Shown here: positions 1 through 15,917 of the stretch, piece by piece
Layout: every line of letters begins with the position of its first letter
Position numbering within the stretch: the stretch's first letter is position 1
From: Dictyophora rubrovolvata
Taxonomy: Eukaryota; Basidiomycota; Agaricomycetes; Phallales; Phallaceae
Assembly: GCA_029959195.1 (NCBI GenBank)
Contig: CP114126.1
Coordinates: 1,426,001 to 1,490,000, forward strand
Direction of reading: 5' to 3'
DNA length: 64,000 bases
The notes under the pieces: model-generated
The model's database searches: none
What the model saw: the letters and a program-made list of their open reading frames with translations, nothing else
What the model was told of the DNA's origin: nothing
Program-made: the position numbers and the translations under genes

Positions 1-50
1 GCGTCATTTCTTGGAAGGTGCAAGTCACCCTATTGATATTTGGACGGATC

Positions 51-411
51 TGTCACAGTATGCTAGCAACACTTTCCATTTTCCCATTTTCCCATTCTCC
101 CATATTCATGCTCTTTCTGTGTTTATTCCACCCTTTCTCACTTTCTCATATTTCTGACTATTTCTCGTTTTCAACTTGTTCTCTTGAATTCAGTCTTCGA
201 CTGAATTCTTGTTTTCATTCGTTATCACTGCAGATCCCATGGGGATCAACTGAGTACCTGTACTCATAGATATATAGTCATTTTCCCTAGAGGAGGATCC
301 CTAAGCTTTTTCTCTTAGGTTTTCCCTCCTCTAGGTGAGTAGCTAGTTGCTTCCTATGAATAGATCTTAGGTTTTCCCTCCTCTAGGTATATGCCCTGAG
401 TTGCCCTAACA
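51..411 (+). mobile_element. LTR copy A (solo-LTR-like fossil)
   Basis: This 361-bp stretch begins TGTCACAG and ends CCCTAACA, the TG...CA ends expected of a long terminal repeat. It is clearly related, at roughly 75-80% by eye, to the inverted copy at 2339-2692. A TATA-like AT stretch lies near 270. A short internal repeat containing CTTAGGTTTTCCCTCCTCTAGG occurs twice near its 3' end. The flanking 5 bases (ggatc and ccaac) do not match, so no target-site duplication is seen. It may therefore be one LTR of an element that was rearranged or extends outside the window. No coding part of a retroelement is recognisable beside it. The divergence between the copies suggests old insertions. Confidence 0.65.
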
Positions 412-2333
412 CCAACTTGTTCATAAATGTTAATCATTCTCTGGGTCTTCTTAATGTATTGAAAAGTTTGCCAAATGCTGACACCGAACCATTGCCTGCA
501 CTATGGGAATTTTTAACTGCAATTGAGATGGCTGATCCAATAGCCCCAGACATAGAATGAAGATAATACTAATGCATCTTAGAGGCACCTCCACTTTCAC
601 AGTGGTACCCTGGGTCTCAGCAATCTCTTGTGACCTGTCACTTGGGCTGATATCGGCTCTCATGAAGTTGTCTATTGAATGCTTGCTATCACGATTCAGA
701 CTTGTCATATCTCCAGGTTGTTATGTTTCAAGTATCAAATAAGTGCCTCCATTCCTTACCAATTTATACTTTTCCAATATCATGAAATATCTCTGGGAGC
801 ACGTCCAGCTACAGCAGGAGAAAACTGTAAGCTTTTTTAATTAGTCTATTGGTTGAGATAGCAGTTGATTTTATGACAGACATCCTCAAGCACACCTTCA
901 TTTGATCCTTCCACTAATGCAAATACAGTTTCTGTAATGGTTCTGCTGAGACAGCAGAGATATTTGCCATGGACTTAGGCATAGTCCATTATACTATGAT
1001 GCATGACTTAGCATGTATGCTATGTAGTACATTATATAATAGTATGTAGGCACTGTACACTATGTAAATATCACAAAGTGATAAAGGTGCCAGCAGCCTT
1101 TTCTTACTATTTACCTGCAAATATATAGTTTTATACTGTTAGCTTGTGAACCAGTGAGAACCAGGCAATCTTATCTGTAACAAAACATTACAGTTTCTCA
1201 AACAACTCTAGCTGGAATTGAGTATCCTAAGCTGCAGGTAAGCAGGCACTTAAGCTTTTTTTTGTGAGTGGCTATATTCCAAAGCTTCAGTCTCTTTTTA
1301 TGAGTGAACTAATATGCGCTGTCAGGAGGTAGGCAGAGAAAGAATGAGGGAACCAGCGAATGTGTGTTTTGAGAGAATTCGTGAAGGGGAAAGATGTTTT
1401 TATTTTCTTTGTATAGAACTAGGTAGTTTTTATATACATTTATTTCTGTTTTGTAGCAGACCTTTTTGGAAATTGGTATCTAAGTAATTTGAGAGTAGTA
1501 AGAGAAAAGGAATTGGAAAGTATGGAAAAAGAGATAAATGGGGAAAGAAAATTTCATTACACAACAGAACTCCTGAGGTACTGACTTTCTAAATGTCATT
1601 TATAAGGCCTAATGAGATTGTCATGGTGAACTCACATATATGAGTGACTGAGTGTCATGCTCTGTGTGCCATACCTTCCTAATCTGGAAGTCCGATCCCA
1701 TTCTGGTTATTTCCATACTCACCCCGCATCTCCATAGCAATCCTATCCCGTACTTGTTGGTATTCTGTCCGGACGTTGTCCGGACTTCAAGTCCATCACC
1801 TTCCTTATGAGGAAACCGGCTCCTGACTCTTAGTAATAAGGAACAAAGATTTTATAATCATCATCCCTAGCTGTGTTCAATCATATACTACCTTCCCTTA
1901 TTTGTTCTTATCCCCATTCTCATAGTTCCGTTCCCTCTTGTATTTAAACCCCCAGCTGTAAGCTGGGGTTCCTCAGTCTGAATATCAGCTTCATCTCGTA
2001 CTCTTAAGTCCCTGCTGCTCCGAAATTGAGGGATATATAAAGCTGGGCAAGTGGGCACAGCTTATAAGCTGAAGCCGAGTCCCTTGTCCTGTAACTCCAT
2101 ACTCCGTCCTCCATCCGTCTCCCTGGCGGTCTGGACTTTCTCGGGGATATCTGGGATATAGTCCCAGACCACTGTACATAACACTGAGCCTTGTAACTGC
2201 TAAGACAAGCTGTTTCTTGAATCAGTTCGTTCCATCTCCTCAACTAAAGGGCTATGTCAGCCCATCACGTGATCCTCCAATTATACGTGTTTCTCTTCAT
2301 AACTCAACCATGTCCTCAACAGAACTTAAAGTC
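412..2333. other. Gene-free, repeat-derived stretch between the two LTR copies
   Basis: No convincing gene is seen. The sequence is AT-rich with only short open frames. Two adjacent GTCCGGAC palindromes lie at 1767-1785. A TATTTAAA box at about 1935-1945 is followed at once by a hairpin (CCCCAGCT-GTA-AGCTGGGG), and this arrangement resembles the promoter part of another, degraded LTR occupying roughly 1650-2260. Its ends could not be fixed. Confidence 0.5.
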
Positions 2334-2338
2334 CTAGC

Positions 2339-2692
2339 TGTTAAGGCAACTCAGGGCACACACCTAGAGGGAAAACCTAAGATCTATTCATGAGGAGTGA
2401 CTAACTACTTACCTAGAGGAGGGAAAACCTAAGAGAAAAAGCTTAGGGATCCCCCTCTAGGGAAAGTAACTATATATATGTGAATACAGGTGCTCAGTTG
2501 ATCCCTATGGGATCCACAGTGATAATGAGTGAAAACAAGAGAACAAGTTGAAAAAGAGAAATAGTCGAAAATGAAAAGAAGTGAGAAAATGAGAAAACAA
2601 GCAAAAAACAGAACAATGCGGAAAGAATGTGAATATGGGAAAATGGAAGGAGAAAACAATATACTGCTAAGTGCTGCTAGCATACTGTGACA
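2339..2692 (-). mobile_element. Solo LTR copy B with 5-bp target-site duplication
   Basis: This 354-bp solo LTR is read on the minus strand and starts TGTCACAG and ends CTTAACA. It is flanked on both sides by the same five bases, ctagc (2334-2338 and 2693-2697), the footprint of integrase-mediated insertion followed by LTR-LTR recombination. Five-base duplications are usual for Gypsy and Copia elements, and nothing here separates the two families. It carries the same internal repeat and TATA-like stretch as copy A, in inverted orientation. It has no coding capacity and is a fossil. Confidence 0.8.
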
Positions 2693-3059
2693 CTAGCTCA
2701 GTCACATTCTATCAAAATAGAAACAACTCAGAAAACACCCCTCAAAGAAGGTGAAGTTTTGTAGAAACTTTACACATGCAGTTGCTTAACAAACATTTAG
2801 AATATCTTGACACACTTCTGAATTCATCTCCCCCCATTTCTACTTGAGAGATAGAGGACATACTTAAACAGGTATGCACCATGGGTCTTATTTCATTTCC
2901 AAGCCTTCTGCTCAAATAGAGTTTTAACTCAGTGCAGAGAAAAGACTAAAACTTCTAAAGCCATTAAATCTTGATTGTTGTGAATGTATATGTAACTGAT
3001 ATATGTATTTGGCTAGAAAAATTATTGGTTGTAAACTTCAACTTGAATTTGACTTTAAA

Positions 3060-3185
3060 TTTGAATTGAATTCAACCTGAATTTGACTCAAAAATGACTC
3101 AAAAAACAACTCAAAAAACAACTCAAACCGACTTAAAAATAACTCAAAAACAACTTAAAAACAACTTAAAAGTGACTCCAGACAA
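3060..3185. repeat. A-rich short-period repeat
   Basis: Degenerate tandem units of about 10-12 bases such as gactcaaaaa, aactcaaaaa and aacttaaaaa follow one another, and similar gactt-rich words continue to about 3330. This is simple-sequence DNA between the LTR-rich left edge and the first gene. No gene is seen in 2698-3385. Confidence 0.6.
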
Positions 3186-3347
3186 AGTGATTATTGTCAG
3201 ATTATTGTCAGATTATTGTTAGATTAATATCAACAAATCTGTGAAAAAAACGGAAAAAGTCGAGTTTCTTGCATTTTTCGACTTAAATACGACTAACGTT
3301 TGACTTAGTCCGACTTGAGTTCGACTTAAAAATCGTTACGGAGTGTC

Positions 3348-3353
3348 ACGCGT
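3348..3353. promoter_or_regulatory. ACGCGT element upstream of kgd4
   Basis: The context is gtcACGCGTcac, 33 bases before the chosen kgd4 start codon. It matches the ACGCGTC-type word found in several other promoters of this window. ACGCGT is the yeast MCB core bound by MBF, but the factor used here is unknown. Confidence 0.4.
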
Positions 3354-3385
3354 CACGCAGTGTTACTTTAAACTGGAAGCCCATA

Positions 3386-3799
3386 ATGCGGGCATCCCAA
3401 AGACTATTACGCACACACACACCCCTCATACGCTTTGTTGGAAGAAGAAAAACGCCCCCAGGTATTTGTTATTATTGAATTTTATGCATCATGCTCAGCT
3501 ATCCTCCCAAGGACCACACCAAGCTCAACCGCATCCAGCATCACCTCCAGACATCGTGTCTCAATTCAGCACACTGTTTCGAGTACGGGACTCGCCTGTC
3601 GCTGCAGCGACTACCGAGTTGCAAGGGCGTTTCCAAGTCTATCGCGAGTTCTGGCATGCACCGTCTCGTCTTTCGCAGTCTGCTCGGTCGGTCACAGAAA
3701 ACGAGGTAGCTGCAGTCATGGTCAGCCTATTTCAGAATTTATGAATGCAAATTCTAAACACATATACATTAATAGAGTGGTGGAGCTTCATCGCGTTGA
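3386..3799 (+). CDS. kgd4: Mitochondrial 2-oxoglutarate dehydrogenase subunit Kgd4 (Ymr31/MRPS36 family)
   Basis: Small mitochondrial protein of about 100 residues. In yeast and mammals this family tethers the E3 component to the 2-oxoglutarate dehydrogenase core, and it was earlier listed as a mitoribosomal protein. The start ATG at 3386 gives a basic mitochondrial targeting segment (MRASQRLLRTH) followed by the family hallmark TPLIRFVGRRKTP. The body contains PPDIVSQF and a FWHAPSRL segment. The C-terminus VTENEVAAVMSGGAS matches the conserved end of Ymr31. Two introns are needed: about 3462-3511 (GTATTT...CCAAG) and 3721-3775 (GTCAGC...TTAATAG). The second lets the reading frame end in SGGASSR at 3797-3799. 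Its stop lies only 9 bases from the stop of RPC1 on the other strand, so the two genes converge tail to tail. The first intron is the less certain one. Confidence 0.8.
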
Positions 3800-3808
3800 A
3801 GGATGTGT

Positions 3809-9232
<5,424 letters not shown>

Positions 9233-9308
9233 GACGGACGTCTCAAATCCGGATTTAAATAAACTTAGGTAATCCGTATTTGTTATTAATCATTTGACGC
9301 ACGCACTT

Positions 9309-9314
9309 ACGCGT
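9309..9314. promoter_or_regulatory. ACGCGT element in the RPC1-RPT4 divergent promoter
   Basis: The context is cttACGCGTctc, 13 bases before the RPT4 start codon, in a shared intergenic space of about 95 bp. It is the same word as in other short divergent promoters of this window. Confidence 0.45.
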
Positions 9315-9326
9315 CTCGACCTAACC

Positions 9327-11005
9327 ATGTCGCATCCTCAAACATCCTCGTCATCGGCCCAAATGGACCCAAGAAGGAAAGCAGCTCTGGAATCTTATCG
9401 CGCTGTAAGCAATTGCAACTTTGATCAGTCTCTATGTCGCTCAAGAAGCTTCACGATGTGCAGAAAATGAGAGAGCATGAAAGAATATCAGAGAACTTGA
9501 AGAATCGTGAGCAAGATAGCCTTAATGTTGAAACTTTCTTTTAACTCCCCTTTCGTCAGTTCGTTTCTCTTTGAAGGACCTCGAGAAAGATTTTGAAAGA
9601 ACAGAAGAGGATATTAAAGCTGTCCAGTCGGTGGGACAGATCATTGCCGAAGTTATGAAACAGCTAGATGATGAACGCTGTAAGTCTTTTTTCTAACCTT
9701 ATTTTCATTATCCGGATGTTCATCATTTTTCCCGAAAAAGTCATTGTCAAAGCGTCGTCGGGTCCTCGTTATGTTGTCTCCTATAGACCAGCGCTTCCCG
9801 TTGCCAAACTCAAATCTGGCACCCGTGTAAGCTTGGATATGACAACATTGACCATAATGCGAGTTCTCCCTCGCGAAGTCGATCCCCTAATTTATAAGAT
9901 GAGTTTAGAAGATCCGGGAAATGCCTCATTCGCAGGGATAGGTGGTCTCAGTGAGCAGGTTCGAGAGCTGCGAGAGGTATGTGACTACGAAATACCTCAT
10001 CCACTCTATGAAAAGTTTCTAAGAGCTTGATATAATTAGGTAATTGAGCTTCCGTTGATGAACCCCGAACTATTTCAACGAGTAGGCATAAGCCCACCCA
10101 AAGGCGTTTTATTGTACGGTCCACCAGGAACCGGCAAAACCCTCCTTGCTCGTGCCGTCGCTGCAACACTCAGCACCAACTTCCTTAAAGTCGTATCTTC
10201 AGCAATTGTCGATAAATACATTGGCGAATCAGCCCGCGTTGTTCGTGAAATGTTTGGCTACGCAAGAGACCACGAGCCCTGTATTATATTTATGGACGAA
10301 ATTGATGCTATCGGTGGGCGACGGTTTTCGGAAGGGACGAGTGCGGATCGTGAAATTCAAAGAACATTAATGGAGGTATGCACCTTGGAAATCATTTTTA
10401 CGTACATAAATAAAATAAGGAAAACTTGTCACGCAGTTGTTAAACCAAATGGATGGATTTGATTCCCTCGGCCGAACAAAAATGATAATGGCTACCAACC
10501 GACCAGATACGCTGGACCCCGCTTTACTTCGTCCGGGACGATTGGACCGTAAAATTGAGATCCCACTGCCAAACGAACAGGCTCGTCTGGAGATCTTGAA
10601 AATCCATGCTGCCCCGGTGAATAAGAGCGGTGATATTGATTACGAAGCCATTGTGAAGGTAACTCGAGATTTACATCTACCTTATGCACCAGCACCAAAT
10701 TGATTATGAATTCAGCTTTCTGATGGCTTCAACGGGGCCGACTTGAGGAATGTTGTTACAGAAGCCGGTATGTTTGCTATTCGAGATGACAGGTAAGGAC
10801 TGCAAACTACACAAGACTGATTATGGAGATCTTATTCGGTTATTCAAGGGAATACGTTGTCCAGGAAGACTTGACAAAAGCAGCCCGCAAAGTTGGAGAG
10901 GCTAAGAAGCATGAAGGTAGGCAGGCTTCTTTTTCTCTATTATGGGCGAATTAATAAACTGAGATTTATTTTACCTTCTCAGCCAAGATAGAATACTCAG
11001 CCTAG
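9327..11005 (+). CDS. RPT4: 26S proteasome regulatory AAA-ATPase subunit Rpt4 (PSMC6)
   Basis: One of six AAA+ ATPases in the base ring of the 19S proteasome cap, which unfolds ubiquitinated substrates and opens the 20S gate. The start [18 protein letters not shown] is followed by a coiled-coil region and the OB-type domain ([17 protein letters not shown]). The ATPase domain has Walker A GPPGTGKT, Walker [13 protein letters not shown] and the pore and arginine-finger region ([19 protein letters not shown], then [20 protein letters not shown]). The C-terminus reads KHEAKIEYSA. The family-specific [15 protein letters not shown] favours Rpt4 over its five paralogues. About eight introns of 50-70 bp are present. 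The total length is near 400 residues, normal for Rpt4. No odd residues were seen. Confidence 0.95.
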
Positions 11006-11285
11006 CTCCATACTTTATTCAAAATATATCATACTTTCCAAAACCTTGGGCTAATTCAGTGTCTTATAGCAGTAGCAGTTAACTCTACAGCGTGTAATCC
11101 GTGAGAAAATACCAATTGGAACGCGAAAGACTTGATTTGACGAACGCGCATCTTTTGTGCAAGCAGTGCTTGCCAATCGCAGCGCTGCTTTTTTATCATA
11201 TTCGTTATTAATTCATATTTAAAGATCCACGTATACATTCATAAAGCTGATCTGTCACCCCCGCTCTGTTTCCAGTGAATCTACG

Positions 11286-12583
11286 ATGGATAAATTCACG
11301 CTATTGAAGAATGATCTCATAATCAGAGCTGCTAGAGGTGTGCGATGCTTATCTCTGTTTAAAGTGGTTTATTTTGAATCCTAGCTATGCGTGAATAGGC
11401 GAAGAAACCGAAAGAGCTCCAGTTTGGGCTATGAGGCAGGCTGGTCGCTCACTGCCAGGTGAACATTCACCAACAATGCGAATCTTTGCACAAATAACCT
11501 TTTCTAGAATTTCTGAAAATTCGTGAAAAACACGATTTTTTCGAAATTTGTAGAACGCCTGAGTTAGCAACAGAGGTGACTTTACAGCCTGTACGTCGGT
11601 ACCACGGCCTTCTGGACGCTGCTATCATCTTCTCCGACATTCTCGTTATTCCTCAGGCAATGGGGTTAGCGGTCGAGATGAATCCGGGCCCTCATTTTCC
11701 CGAAACACTCAACACCCCTGATGATATCAGTCGTTTGCTTCATGAGACTGTTGATGTTGAGAAAGAACTCGGATATGTTTATGAGGCTGTTACCCAAACA
11801 CGCATTGCTCTCGATGGGGAGATCCCATTAATTGGGTTCGTAGGGGCACCTTGGACATTGATGGCTTATATGATTGAGGGAGGGGGGAGCAAATCGTTCA
11901 GCAAGTCCAAAACTTGGCTATTCAAATACCCCGAGGAAAGTAAAGCGTTACTTAACCGTATTGCAGACGTTTGTGCAGAACATTTGGTGGGACAAGTAAA
12001 AGCAGGTGCTCAGGTAAGTTATGAAGAAGCCTTTCGAACCCAGTTCTCTGAGTCTTCAAAGTTAATCCAAGTCTTCGACTCGTGGGCATCTGAACTTTCG
12101 CCCTACGACTATCGTACCTTCTCCCTTGCCTCGCTCCAACAACTATTGCATCGATTCAAATCACAGCTAGACGCGCAAAACCTCCCTCAAGTACCCACCA
12201 TTCTGTTTGCAAAGGGAGCGAATACCACTATTGCAGATCAGGCATTATCAGGCTACGACGTTTTAAGCCTTGAGTGGACAATTGAAGGCGGTGAGGCTCG
12301 ACGAATTGTCGACGAAGCGCTATCTCGCGCAGGGCAAGCAGGGCGTACTGTAGCACTCCAGGGAAATCTCGATCCTTCTGTTTTACCAGCTGGACCTGCA
12401 GCCATCGAAGAGGGCGTGAAAAGAATGGCGGAATCTTTCAAAGGAGGTTCGTTAAACAATAAACCCCGTGCTTGGATCGCGAACCTAGGGCACGGCGTTA
12501 CTCCTCAGATTACTGCTGAGAATTTGGAATGCTTCCTGGAAAATGTGTGGAAATATTCAAAAGGTGGCGTAGGTAAAACATAA
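11286..12583 (+). CDS. HEM12: Uroporphyrinogen decarboxylase (heme biosynthesis)
   Basis: Cytosolic enzyme that removes the four acetate carboxyls of uroporphyrinogen III to give coproporphyrinogen III, the fifth step of heme synthesis. The start is MDKFTLLKNDLIIRAARGE at 11286. The signature region reads APVWAMRQAGR and is followed by SLPEFLKIREKHDFF, then IIFSDILVIPQAMG and IGFVGAPWTLMAYMIEGGGS. The C-terminal half has LQGNLDPSVL and NLGHGVTPQITAEN. The length after splicing is about 365 residues, normal for the family. Two oddities are visible. The usually invariant RQAGRYLPE has serine in place of tyrosine. A 48-bp intron at 12014-12061 (GTAAGT...CAAAG) is a multiple of three and has no in-frame stop, so an uncritical gene call keeps 16 false residues between KAGAQ and LIQVFDSW. 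Confidence 0.95.
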
Positions 12584-12804
12584 CGTGTAACGCCTGAAAA
12601 CCAGCTCAGCGCCCTTATATACTAATTTATTTGAGATATAAGAAGATGTATATTATCAAGTCCGAGTGTCATAACTAGACCAGTAAGAAGACGCTGACTG
12701 CCGCAGATCCTATCGCTGAGCTCGACCTTTTCTTAGCAGGAAATTCCGGACGAATTTCACAGAGTCAGCAAAGAAATATTGCATACGAGGGAGTTCAACG
12801 CGGT
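12584..12804. other. Intergenic stretch after HEM12
   Basis: HEM12 3' flank. A minus-strand segment at about 12680-12780 has two short open readings (one starts MQYFFADSVKF), but neither can be linked with confidence to a gene. Confidence 0.3.
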
Positions 12805-13065
12805 TCATGTAATATCTACCGGTATATATATGGCGTCAAGCTCTTCTCGAAGTTCCGTTCCCCTTTCCGATTGCCGTTGCAATATCGCAGCCGCTATTCG
12901 TTCTAGTATGCCAGTTCTTGAGACGAGAGTTTTCAAATCCACCAAGGCAGTTAAGCTGTCATACGGTTGACCACAATTTGTCGCGATTGGATACGTTGGA
13001 TGTGCAAAAGATTTTGTCTTTTCAACGAGATGAGAGCTTATGATTTTTGTGCCGCCGACGATTAT
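12805..13065 (-). other. Unassigned coding-like open frame downstream of TAH18
   Basis: A minus-strand frame stays open for about 86 codons and ends TGA at 12805-12807. Its composition looks coding. It includes HPTYPIATNCGQPYDSL and a helical, charged stretch with DLKTLVSRTGILERIAAAI and SERGTELREELDAIYIP. It contains no methionine, so it must be an internal or last exon, or a decayed fragment. A splice acceptor is possible at ATCATAAG near 13032. An ATG one frame away lies just upstream. TAH18 ends normally only 27 bases upstream, so this is not simply its C-terminus. I do not recognise the protein. Confidence 0.35.
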
Positions 13066-13091
13066 TCAACATCCTTTGAAACAACAGTTTC

Positions 13092-15443
13092 CTAACTCCA
13101 AGATTCTTCAAGAAGCCGCCCCTCTCTCTCCAAAAGCCGCAAAAACCCTTTAGCTTCTTCTGGTGTATATTTACCGGCTACGATAGCCGCATGTTCAATG
13201 GCTTGTTTAACAGCCGTAGGCATTTTGTTTGAAGATCTGCGTCATGATAACCTCAATGGAAATTGTTGTCATTTTGGAAAGTCGATTTTCTTACCCGCAA
13301 ATATAAAGTGTCCCTTTCTTATTCTCAAGCGTCGCCCAAACAAGCTGAGCATCCTCTTTTAGAAGGTCCTGCACGTATGTCTTTCCTTCCGTATCGGCTT
13401 GATCAACTTCGAATTGGGATGACGACATCTGTCGCTCTCTAGAAAAGGCCACACGGTACTGCAAAGCTCTTCGAGCGACATGTCCCTCCCAGAGGTTTTG
13501 ATAATGATGATCATGACGAAACGAGCGACATCCAAAATATAATATGTTGTCTAAAAGGGGGTAGTCAACATCAACATTTGTTGAGCGCAATGCTCGCAAA
13601 ACTTACTTGTTTGGTCTTCGAAAATCCGTTCCTCCAGCAATGCTCTAATTGGAGCGATACCCGTCCCGGGCGCAACGCATATGACAGGTGCAGCAGCGTT
13701 GTTTTCTGTTAGTCGCAAAAGTCCTTGCTTAATTTTCACAGGGATCCGAGAACCTAATTGACCAGAGAGTTAAACAGGCATATTAGTGTAGAAACAGTTC
13801 ACTAGCCTTCCTCTAAATTTGCAAGATACGAGGTACATACTCCTTTGCGAGGAGTTCGTAGCTTCGTTTTATATCGAACAATTGCCACACATAAATGAAT
13901 TTGAAATGGATGAACCTAAGATATCATTGAATGTCTTTTATGAGGAAATGGGGCATTATTATCGAACCTTTGACGAGCTGGCAATTGAGAACTCTCTTGG
14001 TCTCAAGGTTGGGAATATGTCGAATATATACTCTTTTGGAATCTGAATAGACCCGAATTCCAAAATGACTTCACGGATAGTTCGTCTAAATCGGATACAA
14101 TATTCATACAAATCTTCCTGTGAAGAAAAACTTCAGACAAAGAGCTCCTAGTCCAGGAAAGTTCGGCTTGTTTTTCACCTGCCCTTCCAACGAGGCGAAT
14201 TCATTGAGCTTCTCTCGTTCCATGTCATCCGATGCAAAATGTTGCAGAAGACTAAAAAAATAGCGGCGAGGAATTTGATTGAAATCGAGATGATGTGTAA
14301 ATAAATCTCGTAATGTGGTGATGCGTGGAATTTCGTTTGGTATAGGAAGTTCTATAGAAAGTGAAAAAATAGGCTAAAAATGAATTGTGAAAGCAAACCA
14401 TACCGCCTTCAGCTGAGTCAATTTCAAAAAGCTCGTCTGCCACTTCCGACCATCCTAACGCGTCCAAAAACGAAGCTACATCGGAGGAATCTGCAACAGG
14501 GTTGATAACGGCAATATCACCTGGGTGGTAACTACAATTCAATGAGTTGACAAATAGGAAACGCAACTCAGGATCCTGACTCAAAAATTTCCTGAGAATC
14601 AAACTCGATGTGCCTGACATCTTGAAACCACTCAGGAGAAGTTATCCGTGCATTGGTTGTCAATGTTACCCATCGATAGTCAGATAGACGTTCAAGCCTC
14701 TCCTTATCTCTCGTGATTTGAGCCGTCTTCCTCTCGCTGGGATGTAATTCTCGAACATTGACCCTAGGAGGCTTGAGCCGATTCGCAGGTATGAGTGTCC
14801 TTCCTCCCGGCAAGGGGAATACTTTTAAAAGTTCGTTAAAGACTTTATCAATCCATGGATCGAATGCCTCTTCTATCCTTGATAGCATGTATTATTTATT
14901 TTAAGTGGAGGTATAAGTTTCACCAAACTCACCCAAACCTTCCAGATTCATCGCCTTCACCCCTGTCGCAAATTGCCGTTGCACCGAGTGACATCAACCG
15001 TCTGTCTAACATCTTGCCGGCCCAAGCAAATTTTTCATAAGCAGAATCTCCCAAACCAAATACGCTGTAGGAAAGATGATCGAGGATGGAGGAAGGCAAG
15101 TCAGAGCGTAGGAGGGTTTGCCAAAGTGGGGAGGAAGACATTTGGCGAGGCGGAATGCCTGAACCAGTTGTTGAGACAACAAAGAGAATTACTGGTGCTT
15201 CAATGAAAGAGGACTATATTGACAGCCCAGTAGAGAGATAAGTTTTAACAATCACTGTAGAGAAAAGAAAGGAAATACAACAATGGAATATTGGTCCATT
15301 CCTCGAACTTGGGGAAGAAAATGCCGTCGCTTCGCCTCATTTGCCACTCTGATTGCTACTTCGTAAGCGTTGCCTGTTTCAGTGGCATACAAAATTAAGA
15401 CTTTTCGTTCATCACAGTAGACAGCCTCGGGCTCGCTCGTCAT
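13092..15443 (-). CDS. TAH18: NADPH-dependent diflavin oxidoreductase Tah18 (NDOR1)
   Basis: Cytosolic FMN/FAD reductase that passes electrons from NADPH to Dre2 (anamorsin) for cytosolic iron-sulphur protein assembly. The N-terminal flavodoxin domain begins KVLILYATETGNAYEVA and continues with YSVFGLGDSAYEKF. The FAD domain has HPGDIAVINP (reading YHPGDIAV). The NADPH-binding domain shows VICVAPGTGIAPIRALLEER and LYFGCRSFRHDHHY, then KGTLYICG. The last exon gives the family-typical end TPEEAKGFLRLLEREGR followed by LLEESWS. The total is about 620 residues with several introns of 50-65 bp. The start at 15443 (MTSEPEAVYCDERK) is the only ATG ahead of the flavodoxin domain in this frame. A single flavodoxin-FNR fusion of this size with this C-terminus separates it from cytochrome P450 reductase, which has a membrane anchor. 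Confidence 0.93.
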
Positions 15444-15917
15444 GGGTTAGTTAAGAGTGACCGGACCGGCGTCGCGGCATGGAACGTTCCGAGTTTGTGA
15501 ACAGGTAGAACGATGGCCACGGGTGAATCGACATACACGACGGTTGTCGCCATTGGAGAACAAACCAAAAATATAAATGGCGTACTTGGACAGGTCATGC
15601 GTCATGTTACTTTGCGGATTGCTAGCACACAATTATCGGAGAACTTCCGAGTCGAACAAAGTTGGGCGGGAAGACTATAGAACTCTGCTGCCTTTACTAT
15701 TGGAACTCTTAATGATTGAATCACAATAAACAGGGAAGCTAGGTAAAAGCAATCAAAACGGCAAATTAGGTAGGTCTAGTAATAATAAATTGCGATAGGA
15801 ATACATCATGGATAAAATACAGATGCACTTTTTTTTCATACCTAGATACTCATCGAAAAGGTGGAAACGAATAGAGGAAACGAACGAAAACAAGGGTATT
15901 TAGCGAACCATAAAAAA
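15444..15917. other. Intergenic: TAH18 promoter and 3' flank of the CM1 gene
   Basis: No gene is seen. A GC-richer block at 15455-15560 (gaccggaccggcgtcgcgg) sits just upstream of TAH18 and a gcgtcatg word lies at about 15599. The remainder is AT-rich and serves as 3' flank of the next gene. Confidence 0.5.

Noticed and set aside
451-742. Opposing open frames of 85 and 61 codons in the LTR-flanked left region
   Set aside because: They overlap on both strands, have no splice-consistent extension and no recognisable domain. The region is repeat-derived.
13030-13066. IIVGG reading downstream of TAH18, as in the Sec61-gamma C-terminus
   Set aside because: The rest of the frame does not resemble Sec61-gamma, the open frame continues past this point, and no stop follows IVGG.
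13819-14046. A 75-codon plus-strand frame inside TAH18
   Set aside because: It is antisense to conserved Tah18 exons and introns, with no independent family feature.
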